Shown: positions 1 to 8,900, counted from the first letter of the stretch. The stretch: 64,000 nucleotides of DNA from Shewanella putrefaciens (GCF_016406325.1 NZ_CP066370.1:4322331-4386330), one strand, 5' to 3'. Translations and numbers: made by a program. Notes: a model not told the origin generated them from the sequence alone.

Positions 1-1380
1 AATTGCGGCTTTGTGACCGTACCCGAAAACCCTAACAAACCCGATGGCAAACAGATCCAAGTACATTACGTGGTATTGCCCGCGGTGAAAAATGCCAACC
101 ATGAAGAAGCCTTACTAGCCATTGCTGGCGGCCCAGGACAGTCGGCCATAGATAACGCAGCGGGTTTTGATGCCATGCTGAGTAAGGTCCGTCAACAACG
201 GGATATTCTACTGATAGACCAACGGGGAACTGGCCGTTCCAATCTATTGACCTGTGATGAAAGCGCTAATCCACTCTCCTTAGATGATGACAGTATCGAT
301 CCTAGTGCTGAAACACAAAAATGCTTAGATAAAATCGATGCCGATGTTAGCCAGTATGGCAGCCTTAACGCAGTCAAAGATTTTGAAGCTGTGCGAGCGC
401 ACTTAGGTTATAAAAAACTGCATATCTACGGCATCTCCTACGGTACTCGCATGGCGCAGCTTTATATGCGTTTGTATCCAGAGCAGCTAGCCACAGTCAC
501 CTTAGATGGTGTAGTGCCCATGCAGCAAAGCGTGTTAGAGATAGGCTCGGCAATTGATCGTGGTTTTGAATTACTGTTTAAAGATTGCCAAGAAAATACC
601 GCCTGCAAACAGCAGTTTCCACAACTTAAGGCCGAATTTGAACAGGTAGCAAACACTCTGGCGAAGGGAGCAATCACAGAAAATGTGTTCGATCCCGTCA
701 CAGGGGAAAAAAACCAACTCATCATAACACGCGGAAAATTTTACGGAGCCATCCGTATGGCACTGTATCAAACCAATGTGCGCGCCCTTGTGCCCCACGC
801 AATCCATCAAGCTGCAAACAATCATTTTCAACCACTTCTGGGGTTATATGCCCTCACAGTTGATAACGCTGGCATAGCAATGGGCATGCACACCTCTGTG
901 GTTTGCGGTGAAGATATCCATCGCATCACGCCTGCTATGCGAGAAAAAGCAGCAAGCTCTTATGTTGGTCAAACCATGTTGGACTCAATGGAAAAAACCT
1001 GTGCAATCTGGAAAGTCCCCGCGGTAGATAACAGCTTTAGCGAACCCATTAGCAGCAATATTCCAACCTTACTTTTATCCGGTGAAATCGACCCCGCCAC
1101 ACCGCCTAGTTGGGGCGAGTTAGCCATGGAAAAACTCACTAACGCCAAACACTTTATCGCTCCCTATGCCACCCACGGTGTCGCTTATCAATCCTGTGCC
1201 AATGGATTGGTGGCGGATTTAGTTCGTACGGGCTCAATAAACGACCTCGACGGCGAATGTTTAAACAAAGATGTGCGCCGCAGCTTTTATTTAAATGCCA
1301 GCTCAGTCGAGCCGCTTAATGCGACCAGCACAAAAACCACCACAACAAATAATAACGCCAGCACTGGGGCCAAGGAGTAA
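1..1380 (+). CDS. alpha/beta hydrolase, TAP-like peptidase family (5' truncated by window edge)
   Basis: The reading frame is open back to base 1 (codons before the GTG at 13 read N-C-G-F), so the true start and signal peptide lie outside the window. Counting from position 13, the nucleophile motif G-I-S-Y-G puts the catalytic Ser near residue 142; the Asp in E-I-D-P-A-T-P (about 360) and the His in T-H-G (about 388) complete a plausible triad. The early C-G-F-x-x-V-P pattern is typical of secreted tripeptidyl-aminopeptidase-like hydrolases, so an exported peptidase or proline iminopeptidase relative is likely; the substrate is unknown. The C-terminus is a low-complexity Thr/Asn tail. It ends 3 bases before the ABC ATPase gene, so the three genes are probably one operon. 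Confidence 0.85.
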   Translation, partial: NCGFVTVPENPNKPDGKQIQVHYVVLPAVKNANHEEALLAIAGGPGQSAIDNAAGFDAMLSKVRQQRDILLIDQRGTGRSNLLTCDESANPLSLDDDSIDPSAETQKCLDKIDADVSQYGSLNAVKDFEAVRAHLGYKKLHIYGISYGTRMAQLYMRLYPEQLATVTLDGVVPMQQSVLEIGSAIDRGFELLFKDCQENTACKQQFPQLKAEFEQVANTLAKGAITENVFDPVTGEKNQLIITRGKFYGAIRMALYQTNVRALVPHAIHQAANNHFQPLLGLYALTVDNAGIAMGMHTSVVCGEDIHRITPAMREKAASSYVGQTMLDSMEKTCAIWKVPAVDNSFSEPISSNIPTLLLSGEIDPATPPSWGELAMEKLTNAKHFIAPYATHGVAYQSCANGLVADLVRTGSINDLDGECLNKDVRRSFYLNASSVEPLNATSTKTTTTNNNASTGAKE

Positions 1381-1383
1381 GCC

Positions 1384-2118
1384 ATGATTAAAGTATCCAA
1401 TCTTTCCAAGCGCATAGGAGAAGTGCAGGCGCTTAATGACTTAAGTTTTGTCGCACAAAATGGCCAAATCACAGGATTACTCGGCCCCAATGGTGCAGGC
1501 AAAACCACCTGTTTACGCACTATCTTTGGCTTACTAAAACCCGATAACGGTAAAGCTGAAATTGAAGGCATCGATGTCACCATCGATCCTATCGGCGCGA
1601 AACAACAGCTCGGGTTATTTCCCGATCCTTTTGGTCTGTATGAGCGCTTAACACCACGGGAATACATTCGCTATTTTGCCGAGTTGAGCGGCTTATCAGC
1701 CCGCGAAGCTAAAGAGGCCACCAGCCAAGTGATTGCAAAATTACGCCTCGAAGATATTAGCGATCGCCGTTGCAAAGGCTTCTCCCAAGGGCAAAGGATG
1801 AAAACAGCACTTGCACAGGCAATTGTCCACTGCCCCAGCAATATTATCCTCGACGAACCGACCCGTGGATTAGATGTAATGAGCACTCGCTTACTGCGCG
1901 ATATTCTTATCGACCTAAAAAATCAAGGACATTGCGTGCTGTTCTCTAGCCATGTGATGCAAGAGGTAGCTGCATTATGCGACCAAGTCATCGTCATGGC
2001 CCAAGGTAGAGTTGTTGCCATTGGCAGCCCAACTGAACTTTGCATCCAAACAGGCAAAGACTCGCTCGAAGAAGCCTTTATTCAACTTATCGGCACGGAT
2101 GAAGGAATCGCAGCATGA
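1384..2118 (+). CDS. ABC transporter ATP-binding protein (NatA-like)
   Basis: This 244-residue ATPase carries a Walker A (GPNGAGKTT, about residues 34-42), an ABC signature of the degenerate form F-S-Q-G-Q, and a Walker B with D-loop (ILDEPTRGLD), followed by the H-loop region S-S-H-V. Its size and sequence fit the NatA/CcmA class of single-domain ATPases that drive ABC-2 exporters. It begins 3 bases after the hydrolase, and its stop codon overlaps a short ORF that leads into the permease gene. With the permease it should form an exporter in the inner membrane; NatAB of Bacillus exports sodium, but the substrate here cannot be read from sequence. Confidence 0.9.
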   Translation: MIKVSNLSKRIGEVQALNDLSFVAQNGQITGLLGPNGAGKTTCLRTIFGLLKPDNGKAEIEGIDVTIDPIGAKQQLGLFPDPFGLYERLTPREYIRYFAELSGLSAREAKEATSQVIAKLRLEDISDRRCKGFSQGQRMKTALAQAIVHCPSNIILDEPTRGLDVMSTRLLRDILIDLKNQGHCVLFSSHVMQEVAALCDQVIVMAQGRVVAIGSPTELCIQTGKDSLEEAFIQLIGTDEGIAA

Positions 2119-2204
2119 TGACTCAAACTTACAACAATGTAAGCAGTATCAATGATGTACAAACTCAGATAGATATGCTCATGGATAAAGGAATAACAGC
2201 ATGA
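2115..2204 (+). CDS. possible 29-residue bridging ORF
   Basis: An ATG overlaps the ATPase stop (ATGA) and the ORF stop overlaps the permease ATG (again ATGA), so this short frame bridges the two genes exactly. Its final residues (D-K-G-I-T-A) resemble the end of the ATPase (D-E-G-I-A-A), and the bases before each ATGA are nearly the same (GGAATCGCAGC and GGAATAACAGC). It may be a leader that couples translation of the two genes, or a leftover of a short duplication. No function is recognised. Confidence 0.35.
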   Translation: MMTQTYNNVSSINDVQTQIDMLMDKGITA

Positions 2205-3340
2205 ATAAAATAATCGCTATGGTTCGTAAGGAACTTATCGATGCCGCTCGCGATAAGCGTTCTGTGATGGCGGGACTTTATTACGCCATTGGCACACCGC
2301 TGATCATGTGTGGCCTGTTTATGGTGTTAATTGGCCAATTAACCAGCCCTGATGATCTTAAAATCACTATCACCAACCCAGATAACGCACCTGATCTAGT
2401 GAGGTTTTTATCCAACAAGGGCATTACTCAAGGTGACGTTGGCGCTAAGGATCTGAAAGCCATAGAGCTTATCATCAGCACCGACTATGCCGAGCAAATG
2501 AATCAAGGCAAAGCCGCCGAAATTACTATCGTGGCCGATAATTCGGAGGAAAAATTACAGAACTCCATTCGCCGCTTAGAGAAACAATTACAAGCCTACA
2601 GCGCCGAAATGGGTAGCCTACGTTTAATCGCTCGCGGTATCGACCCGCGTGTGGTACAGCCACTAAAAGTGAATGTGCAAGATCAAGCCACACCTGATTC
2701 TAAAGGCGGGATGATCTTAGGTATCGCTATTTTTACTATGATTTACTCGGTATTTATCTCGGGGATGAACCTTGCCATAGATACCAGCGCCGGCGAGCGT
2801 GAGCGTAACTCTCTGGCTTTGTTACTTAGCCATCCACTGACCACGCGCCAATTAGTGCTCTCTAAGATCATCGCTGTTGGCCTATTTGCCCTGCTCGGTT
2901 TAGTGCTGATCTTGCTGGTGTCTAAAATCGCCTACACCTTTGTGCCATGGCAGGAATTAGGCTTTAGCGTCAATATCACCAGCGAATTTATCGCCTTAAT
3001 GTTAATCGTCGGCATCCCCGTCGCTTTGATGGCCGCATGCCTGCAATTGTTCGTGTCTTTTATGGCAAAAACCTTTAAAGAAGCCCAGTCCTATCTCACT
3101 ATAGTGCTATTTGTGCCCTTAGCATTATCAATGGCCGCCAGCTACAACATAGCGCCAGATATGCTGCAATGGTTGCCCGTCTCTGGCCAGCAACAAGCAT
3201 TGATGGACTTTATCAAAGGTAAAGACTTGCCCATGCTGCAATTACTGGTGTCGACCTTAGGCACCCTCGCCATTGCGATATTACTCGCCTTTGGTATGGA
3301 AAGATCGCTCAAGAGTGAAAAGGTCATCTTCGGTTTGTAA
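2201..3340 (+). CDS. ABC-2 type transporter permease (NatB-like)
   Basis: The 379-residue product has one N-terminal membrane segment (about 25-47), a large polar domain (about 50-165) and a cluster of five or so membrane segments in the C-terminal half. That is the topology of NatB/YhaP-type ABC-2 permeases. The motif S-A-G-E-R-E-R-N-S-L, which joins the extracytoplasmic part to the membrane half, is typical of this family. It follows the ATPase gene through a 29-codon ORF with ATGA overlaps on both sides, so stoichiometric translation is likely. The pair would form a full exporter; the substrate is unknown. Confidence 0.88.
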   Translation: MNKIIAMVRKELIDAARDKRSVMAGLYYAIGTPLIMCGLFMVLIGQLTSPDDLKITITNPDNAPDLVRFLSNKGITQGDVGAKDLKAIELIISTDYAEQMNQGKAAEITIVADNSEEKLQNSIRRLEKQLQAYSAEMGSLRLIARGIDPRVVQPLKVNVQDQATPDSKGGMILGIAIFTMIYSVFISGMNLAIDTSAGERERNSLALLLSHPLTTRQLVLSKIIAVGLFALLGLVLILLVSKIAYTFVPWQELGFSVNITSEFIALMLIVGIPVALMAACLQLFVSFMAKTFKEAQSYLTIVLFVPLALSMAASYNIAPDMLQWLPVSGQQQALMDFIKGKDLPMLQLLVSTLGTLAIAILLAFGMERSLKSEKVIFGL

Positions 3341-3419
3341 GGTGCTTTTCTCGATAAACTTTGGAACGGGTTATCTCTCGTTCAAAAATTAAAAATCTCA
3401 ATAAAAACTGGAGGTTATT

Positions 3420-3668
3420 ATGGAAAAAGAATATATCTTAATGGTGATTATGGTCACCTTCATTATAGGCTTCAGTGCTACAGAAATGTTTAAGCACTAT
3501 TTGAAGGCGCGCCAACTTGGCGTCAATCCCACTGGCGACAAGCAACTAGAAGATAAAGTGACTCAGTTAAGTCTGCAAAACCAAGTGCTTATTGAGCGAG
3601 TACAAGTACTGGAAAAAATAGTCACTGAATCTGAATACGAGCTAAAGCAGCAGATTAGTCAGTTATAA
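3420..3668 (+). CDS. PspB-like small membrane protein
   Basis: The 82-residue protein has one N-terminal membrane helix (about 5-25), a short basic stretch (K-H-Y-L-K-A-R) and a predicted coiled coil to the end. The pattern R-V-Q-V-L-E-K-I-V-T-E resembles the R-I-x-x-L-E-x-I-L region of PspB, the phage-shock membrane sensor, and length and topology agree. No pspA, pspC or pspF is nearby. A strong GGAGG ribosome binding site lies before the ATG, and a hairpin terminator follows. It is co-oriented with the ABC exporter genes but 79 bases downstream, so it may have its own promoter. Confidence 0.65.
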   Translation: MEKEYILMVIMVTFIIGFSATEMFKHYLKARQLGVNPTGDKQLEDKVTQLSLQNQVLIERVQVLEKIVTESEYELKQQISQL

Positions 3669-3689
3669 ATCCTAAGCTCCAAAAACAAT

Positions 3690-3720
3690 AAAGCCACTCA
3701 ATATGCGGTGGCTTTTGTTT
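3690..3720. terminator. rho-independent terminator
   Basis: AAAGCCAC pairs with GTGGCTTT around a 10-base loop, followed by TTGTTTTT on the plus strand. It ends the PspB-like gene and could also serve the convergent mog gene on the other strand. Confidence 0.75.
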
Positions 3721-3740
3721 TTACAGGCTCAATAGCAAGA

Positions 3741-4274
3741 TTACTTAGCCTTAGGCCTGAACGGCTTGATCACGGCTTCGTTGCACTCTAAATACGGGCC
3801 TTCCATCAAGTCGATGCAGTAAGGAATAGCTGGGAACACGGCATCTAAACATTCACGAATCGATTTGGGTTTGCCGGGCAAGTTCACGATCAAAGAATCA
3901 CCCCGTAAGCCTGCGGTTTGGCGGGATAAAATGGCAGTGGGCACAAATTTTAATGACTCAGCACGCATCAACTCGCCAAAGCCTGGCATCATGCGATCGC
4001 ATACAGCTTCTGTGGCTTCTGGCGTAACGTCGCGTTTAGCAGGGCCTGTGCCACCCGTGGTCACAATCAAACAGCAATCTTGCTCATCGGCCATCTTGAT
4101 GAGCGTGGCTTCAATCACATCCTGCTCATCGGGGATCACTTGATAAATCGGCTCCCACTCGCTAGTCAGGTAATCGTTAAGCGTGTCGATAATCGCCTTG
4201 CCAGAAATATCCTCATAAATTCCCGCGCTGGCGCGATCGCTTACCGTCACTATACCGATTTTTGCTTTACTCAT
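3741..4274 (-). CDS. mog: molybdopterin adenylyltransferase
   Basis: Mog/MogA adenylates molybdopterin before molybdenum insertion, in the cytoplasm. The 177-residue product begins K-I-G-I-V-T-V-S-D-R-A-S and contains the nucleotide-binding T-T-G-G-T-G-P and D-V-T-P-E-A-T motifs and L-P-G-K-P, all hallmarks of the MoaB/Mog family. The frame extends 15 codons upstream, but the start at 4274 is chosen because GGGGAT lies a few bases before that ATG and the product then matches the usual family length. It is transcribed alone, convergent with the PspB-like gene. Confidence 0.92.
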   Translation of the reverse strand: MSKAKIGIVTVSDRASAGIYEDISGKAIIDTLNDYLTSEWEPIYQVIPDEQDVIEATLIKMADEQDCCLIVTTGGTGPAKRDVTPEATEAVCDRMMPGFGELMRAESLKFVPTAILSRQTAGLRGDSLIVNLPGKPKSIRECLDAVFPAIPYCIDLMEGPYLECNEAVIKPFRPKAK

Positions 4275-4524
4275 AGGATATCCCCAATGGTGTTGAAATA
4301 AACAAGATTGAAAAAGCATAGACGCTAGAGCTAAGCACAGTTGAAGGCTAAATCTCTAGACCATAAGTCGCAGCTAAAATAGCATAAATGCGCAATAAAA
4401 GTGGGGCTAAAACGTGACTTGTCTCGCGCAGGCAGTATCTGGGCAAAAAGTTTATATAAAACCGAGCTTGTAAATATGCTTAGTCGATGAAAAATAGCGT
4501 AATTAATGCTTTTAATTCATCTCA

Positions 4525-4549
4525 TTAAAAAGGCCACTATGGTAGTGAC
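4525..4549 (-). terminator. rho-independent terminator after the NlpC/P60 gene
   Basis: On the minus strand GTCACTA pairs with TAGTGGC around a CCA loop, followed by CTTTTTAAT. It lies 15 bases past the stop of the lipoprotein gene. One G-T wobble is in the stem. Confidence 0.6.
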
Positions 4550-4563
4550 AGGCAGCATTGTGG

Positions 4564-5028
4564 TTAAATCCGCCGCGCATTCCAATATTTAGAGGCCCAA
4601 TAGCTATTAAGTAAGCTGGAAATTTTCACCCCTTGGCTAGTGGAAACATGGAGGAAATTATCATCCCCCACATAAATGCCAACATGATGGGTGCTCCAAC
4701 CTGTTTTGAAAAAAACTAAGTCACCCCGACGAAGTTGATCCCTAGGTACAGGCCTACCCAGTGTTTGTTGCTCTTCAACTGTGCGTGGTAACACCATCCC
4801 TAACATTTTTTGGTATGCGACAGACACAAAGGCGGAGCAATCAATCCCTTTTTTAGTGCCACCACCTAAACGATAGGGAACACCGCGCCACTCGGAGTGT
4901 AGCTCTGCAATATTACTATCATCCCAAACAGAAACAGGCTCAACTTGCTTTACCACAGGCTTAGGTTCTGGCGCGCTAGCACAAGCGCCAAGACCTAAGG
5001 CTAAGATAACGATCAATAATATCTTCAT
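4564..5028 (-). CDS. NlpC/P60 family lipoprotein (Spr-like peptidoglycan endopeptidase)
   Basis: This 154-residue protein starts with a lipoprotein signal ending in the lipobox L-G-A-C (Cys16), so it should be lipid-anchored. The NlpC/P60 domain follows: catalytic Cys64 in G-I-D-C-S-A-F, His115 in H-H-V-G-I-Y and His127 in F-L-H-V-S-T. The family cleaves the D-Glu/DAP peptide bond or cross-links in peptidoglycan; E. coli MepS/Spr and NlpC are the closest known relatives in size and architecture. It is a single gene with its own terminator. Confidence 0.88.
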   Translation of the reverse strand: MKILLIVILALGLGACASAPEPKPVVKQVEPVSVWDDSNIAELHSEWRGVPYRLGGGTKKGIDCSAFVSVAYQKMLGMVLPRTVEEQQTLGRPVPRDQLRRGDLVFFKTGWSTHHVGIYVGDDNFLHVSTSQGVKISSLLNSYWASKYWNARRI

Positions 5029-5175
5029 AAAACGCTACTCATTACAGGCGGGTTTTACCTTAACCTAATTTGACGTTTTTATCAGGTCAATTCTAGATAT
5101 CAAAGGCTTAAATACTATAACCTCAGCCTATCTGAGTTTGAAGCACCCAATAACTCACAGAGCAGACTTTTTGAT

Positions 5176-5200
5176 GAAGGCCATCTTTTTGATGGCCTTC
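5176..5200 (-). terminator. hairpin after the TraF-like gene
   Basis: GAAGGCCATC and GATGGCCTTC form a perfect 10-bp stem with a five-base loop, 14 bases beyond the stop at 5215. Read on the minus strand it is followed by ATCAAAAAG rather than a T run, so termination is plausible but not certain. Confidence 0.45.
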
Positions 5201-5214
5201 AAGTTTTCGCTAGA

Positions 5215-6405
5215 TTAGAAGGTGTAGCTCATAGTCAAAGCGGCACCAACGGCTTTATCTGAACCGACTTGTCCTGCTAAATCGAGGTGGAATACACTCC
5301 ATGGCGATAATCCAAAACCTGCGGTGAAAAGATCGGGTTGTTCACCGGCAATGTCAGAGCGGAATCCTGCGCGAAGCTGTGCCCAATCAAAGGCATTAAA
5401 CTCTACGCCTACTGCTGCAAATTGAGATTCTTCTACAGCAGCGAACATGGATTCATCCTTCCCAAGCCATGCTTTGCTTTTATTAACATCTAACTCGATG
5501 ACCGCCGTTAACCAATCCGTACGATAGGCCGCAGCAAGGGTTGCCACAGGTGAAATTTGGTAAGTGTATGTAACGCCATTCACCGTTGCAGTATCAACAT
5601 CCCTGCTCACCAGATTTCGTACCGCTAAACCGTAGGTCATATTGCCAGCATCAAGCGCCAAACCGAGGTCAGCATTAAAGCCTGAGTCGCTAGAACGATA
5701 TTGGTCATCACTGAGGTCAGAATCATCATAGTCAGTGATAGTGGCACTGTAGTTGTAGGTTTCAACTTTTTGCACTTTAGTTGTTACCCCTACATATAAG
5801 GGCATATCCATGAGTTCAAATTGATGTGCCAACGCCACGCCATAGTCCTGAACCAGTGCAACAACACCTAGGGCTTGGGAGTTCAATGAACGGGAAGGAT
5901 CTGCGGCGCTGGTGCCATCAATCACATCTTGCAGATAGTCAAGATCGCTTTGAGCAACATCAGCACCAACCATAGCTGACGCATAACCATTTGCCATAAA
6001 ACCTAAACTAACCAATTTATTAGGTACAGCAACTTGGACATTTACACCAACATTCACCATAGCGAGCTTGCCATCTACCGCAGCCAATTCACTGGCTAAT
6101 TTATTCGCTGTGGCACTATTCGCCCCAATACGAAATGCATCATAGGCATCTTTGATATTATCTATATTGTCGATCAACTTGTCCTTATCCGTACCTTGAG
6201 CACCAATAGAAGGCAATACGAATGAGAAATCATCACTCTCATTATATTTAGCGACTAGTGCAGGATTGACGGGGGTGGCGGCACTATAGTGGGCACTCGC
6301 GACACCTACTCCACCCATCGCATCTTTGCGAGCATCAAAACTATTTGCCCAAGTAGCGTTGGAAATAGAAGCCAATACCGATAATGCTATTACACTCTTT
6401 TTCAT
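5215..6405 (-). CDS. conjugal transfer protein TraF-family outer envelope protein
   Basis: The 396-residue product has a Sec signal peptide (M-K-K-S-V-I-A-L ... A-N-S) and the opening F-D-A-R-K-D-A-M-G-G-V-G-V-A of the chromosomal TraF_2-type family, and it ends in aromatic-rich strands closing with T-M-S-Y-T-F, as outer-membrane beta-barrels do. Despite the family name no conjugation genes are nearby, so this is likely an OmpP1/FadL-like barrel of unknown cargo. The frame continues upstream to 6426, but AAAGGA lies about 6 bases before the second of two adjacent ATGs, favouring 6405 (or 6408). Confidence 0.75.
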   Translation of the reverse strand: MKKSVIALSVLASISNATWANSFDARKDAMGGVGVASAHYSAATPVNPALVAKYNESDDFSFVLPSIGAQGTDKDKLIDNIDNIKDAYDAFRIGANSATANKLASELAAVDGKLAMVNVGVNVQVAVPNKLVSLGFMANGYASAMVGADVAQSDLDYLQDVIDGTSAADPSRSLNSQALGVVALVQDYGVALAHQFELMDMPLYVGVTTKVQKVETYNYSATITDYDDSDLSDDQYRSSDSGFNADLGLALDAGNMTYGLAVRNLVSRDVDTATVNGVTYTYQISPVATLAAAYRTDWLTAVIELDVNKSKAWLGKDESMFAAVEESQFAAVGVEFNAFDWAQLRAGFRSDIAGEQPDLFTAGFGLSPWSVFHLDLAGQVGSDKAVGAALTMSYTF

Positions 6406-6692
6406 CATGATTCCTTTGTTAACCAATGGTTAGGGTTATTTGCGGCGCAATTTAACGCATTAACATTTGAAGTTACAAGGGGAAAAGCAGGTTTGGCGTA
6501 AAAGTGCAAATGATTGGCGTGATAGTTCAAATAATAAAGTGATCAACGTCAATTTGGGCGGTAATTTGCAAAATCACCCAGAATGCCCGAAGCTAAAACC
6601 TTCAGCTCGAATGCAAGATAGAATCTGAAACCTAGTCATCATTTCAGACAAACACTCACTCAGTGTCCATAGCAAAAGAGTAAGGAACCAAT

Positions 6693-7616
6693 ATGAATGA
6701 GCAACAAGCGCAATTTTTTGGTGGTCCAAGGGAATGTCCCATTGAAAATGGTCGGATTCAAGTCCAACGAATCGCCGCAAAAATCAGTGATGTTGGCGGT
6801 ATTCCCGTCGCGCGGGCGATTCCACAAAAAGACCGCCGTCTTATCGGCCCTTGGTGCTTCCTCGACCATATTGGCCCAGTCACCGACGGCCCCTTATTGA
6901 ATGTCGGCCAGCATCCACATATTGGACTGCAAACATTTACTTGGATGCTCGAAGGCGAAATTATGCACAGAGATAGTCTCGGCAGCGCCCAAGTGATCCG
7001 CCCCAAGCAAGTCAACCTAATGACGGCAGGACATGGTATCGCACACACGGAGGAATCTGTTAAAGGCAAAAGCACTATGCACGCAGCGCAGTTATGGATT
7101 GCCCTGCCGCTTGAGCATAAAGACACAACCCCAAGATTCGATCACTATCCCGAACTCCCGACTTGGCACGAGGCAGGCGTTGACTTCACCTTACTGATTG
7201 GCACTTGGCAGCATAAACAGGCACCCACATTACACTTTTCACCCATTGTCGCCATGGATATTTATGCTGTTAATAGCACTAAACTCACGCTGCGCCTTGA
7301 TCCCAGTTTCGAATATGCCCTAATGCCACTCGAAGGCCGCTTCCAGATCGAGGATGAAAGCTTCGATAATAATGATCTCGCGTATCTCGGTATGTTACGT
7401 GAGACCATTACAGTTGAACTCGAAGCAGGTTGTCGCATACTGCTGATTGGCGGGGCACCACTGGCCGATCCTGTTAGTATTTGGTGGAACTTTGTCGGCC
7501 ATAGCAAAGAGGAAATAGCGAAAGCTCAAGCCGAGTGGGAAGCACACTCCCCACGCTTTGCCGTCGTTCCCGGCTACAATGGTGAGCGTTTAGTCCCACC
7601 ACCCATTCCGTGGTAA
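6693..7616 (+). CDS. pirin family protein
   Basis: The 307-residue protein has the bicupin fold signature of pirins: H-P-H-I-G-L-Q-T-F-T-W and G-H-G-I-A-H-T-E supply the metal-binding His/Glu residues of the N-terminal cupin. Bacterial pirins are described as quercetinase-like or as modulators of central metabolic enzymes; the role here is open. AAGGAA lies a few bases before the ATG. It is a single gene, followed by a stable hairpin at 7658-7697. Confidence 0.88.
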   Translation: MNEQQAQFFGGPRECPIENGRIQVQRIAAKISDVGGIPVARAIPQKDRRLIGPWCFLDHIGPVTDGPLLNVGQHPHIGLQTFTWMLEGEIMHRDSLGSAQVIRPKQVNLMTAGHGIAHTEESVKGKSTMHAAQLWIALPLEHKDTTPRFDHYPELPTWHEAGVDFTLLIGTWQHKQAPTLHFSPIVAMDIYAVNSTKLTLRLDPSFEYALMPLEGRFQIEDESFDNNDLAYLGMLRETITVELEAGCRILLIGGAPLADPVSIWWNFVGHSKEEIAKAQAEWEAHSPRFAVVPGYNGERLVPPPIPW

Positions 7617-7657
7617 TCAAGGAATCAATGACGCTTTAGCATTAAACCAGCGCCTAA

Positions 7658-7697
7658 GGTGAGGCTTACAGCAGATGTCTACGCAGTAAGCCTTATC
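7658..7697 (+). terminator. stem-loop downstream of the pirin gene
   Basis: GGTGAGGCTTAC pairs with GTAAGCCTTATC over 12 bp (two G-T wobbles) around a 16-base loop. There is no clear T run, so this may be a transcript-end hairpin rather than a classical terminator. The rest of 7617-7853 is AT-rich and presumably holds the promoter of the sensor kinase gene. Confidence 0.45.
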
Positions 7698-7853
7698 ATT
7701 CGCCTATAGCTTGATATGAGTAAGTTCAATCCCCTCGAGTTAATCGCAAGCTAAGCCACTAACAATCGACTAAATTTTACGGATTTTTTACGCGCTATCT
7801 TAAAATGCCTTTGTTAGAGTACGGACAACATTTTTAATGCTTCTTTCTTTTTT

Positions 7854-8900
7854 ATGACTTCATCCATAGCCGTACCTATGACTCAATACTGGCGTTCACA
7901 TCCATCTTCATTCACCTTCGTTGTGTTAGTCATCGCCATTTTCAGCAGTTTTTTTATTGATTTGCTCTCAGGCTCAACCATCGCCGTGTTACTGATTTTG
8001 CAACTCGCTGTGGTGGTTGTCGCCCTACAATGTAATGCCCATTACGCCTATTTTACTGCAGTGTATGAAGCGGCAAGTTATAACTTTTTATTTACCACAC
8101 CGCGCTATTCGCTACAGATGTTTAATCTTGAGGATATTCTTAACTTAGCCGTATTTCTCTTAGTAGCGCTCACCACCAGCAAACTGGCGGAACTTTATCG
8201 GCGTCAGCAAGATGCGCTTGAACAAGCCCAGTTACGTAATAGTATTTTGCTGTCGGTCTCCCACGATTTACGTACTCCACTCGCCACCATTATTGGCACT
8301 TTAACTACGCTAAAAGAATATATGCCTAAGCTGAGCCCATCCCAAAAAGATGAGCTAATTGACAGCGCTGCGGCAGAAAGCCACCGTCTGCACCAATATA
8401 TCGAAAATCTATTACAGGCCACTAAATTACAGCATGGCGCACTCAAGTTTAGTTTGAATGAAGACTCTATTACTCATGTGTTACACCAAGCTATTGCCCG
8501 TTTTCCGGCCACACAACCACGCATTGTTATCAAGAGTGAATCCGAGCTACCCACAGTGATGATATGCAGTTCATTGATTGAGCAAGCTATTTTTAATGTA
8601 CTGGACAATGCATTGCGCTACTCACCACAAGATGAAAAAGTCACCGTTAAGGTTTATCGGTATGAAAATATGTTGAGATTGGATATCCAAGATCAAGGCT
8701 GCGGTATAGCCACCGCAGATATGGAAGCCATTTTTGAACTTTTTTATCGCCAACATCCATCAACGGATGGTGGTGCTGGTCTAGGTTTGGCTGTTGCGAA
8801 AGGAATTATTACCGCACACCAAGGCCAAATCAGCGCCGAACCTGTCACTAAGGGCAGCCTTATTCGTATTGCTTTGCCGATAAAAAAGGACTGTGAATAA
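7854..8900 (+). CDS. KdpD-like sensor histidine kinase lacking the KdpD/Usp N-terminal domains
   Basis: The 348-residue protein starts with four membrane segments of the DUF4118 type found in KdpD (about 20-105; note Y-N-F-L-F-T-T-P-R-Y-S-L), then a HisKA domain with the phospho-acceptor H-D-L-R-T-P-L-A, and an HATPase domain with N-A-L-R-Y-S-P, D-Q-G-C-G-I and G-A-G-L-G-L-A-V. The cytoplasmic KdpD ATP-binding and universal-stress domains of the roughly 900-residue classical protein are absent. The response regulator starts directly after its stop, with no gap. No clear ribosome binding site precedes the ATG at 7854; an in-frame ATG lies at 7878. Confidence 0.85.
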   Translation: MTSSIAVPMTQYWRSHPSSFTFVVLVIAIFSSFFIDLLSGSTIAVLLILQLAVVVVALQCNAHYAYFTAVYEAASYNFLFTTPRYSLQMFNLEDILNLAVFLLVALTTSKLAELYRRQQDALEQAQLRNSILLSVSHDLRTPLATIIGTLTTLKEYMPKLSPSQKDELIDSAAAESHRLHQYIENLLQATKLQHGALKFSLNEDSITHVLHQAIARFPATQPRIVIKSESELPTVMICSSLIEQAIFNVLDNALRYSPQDEKVTVKVYRYENMLRLDIQDQGCGIATADMEAIFELFYRQHPSTDGGAGLGLAVAKGIITAHQGQISAEPVTKGSLIRIALPIKKDCE

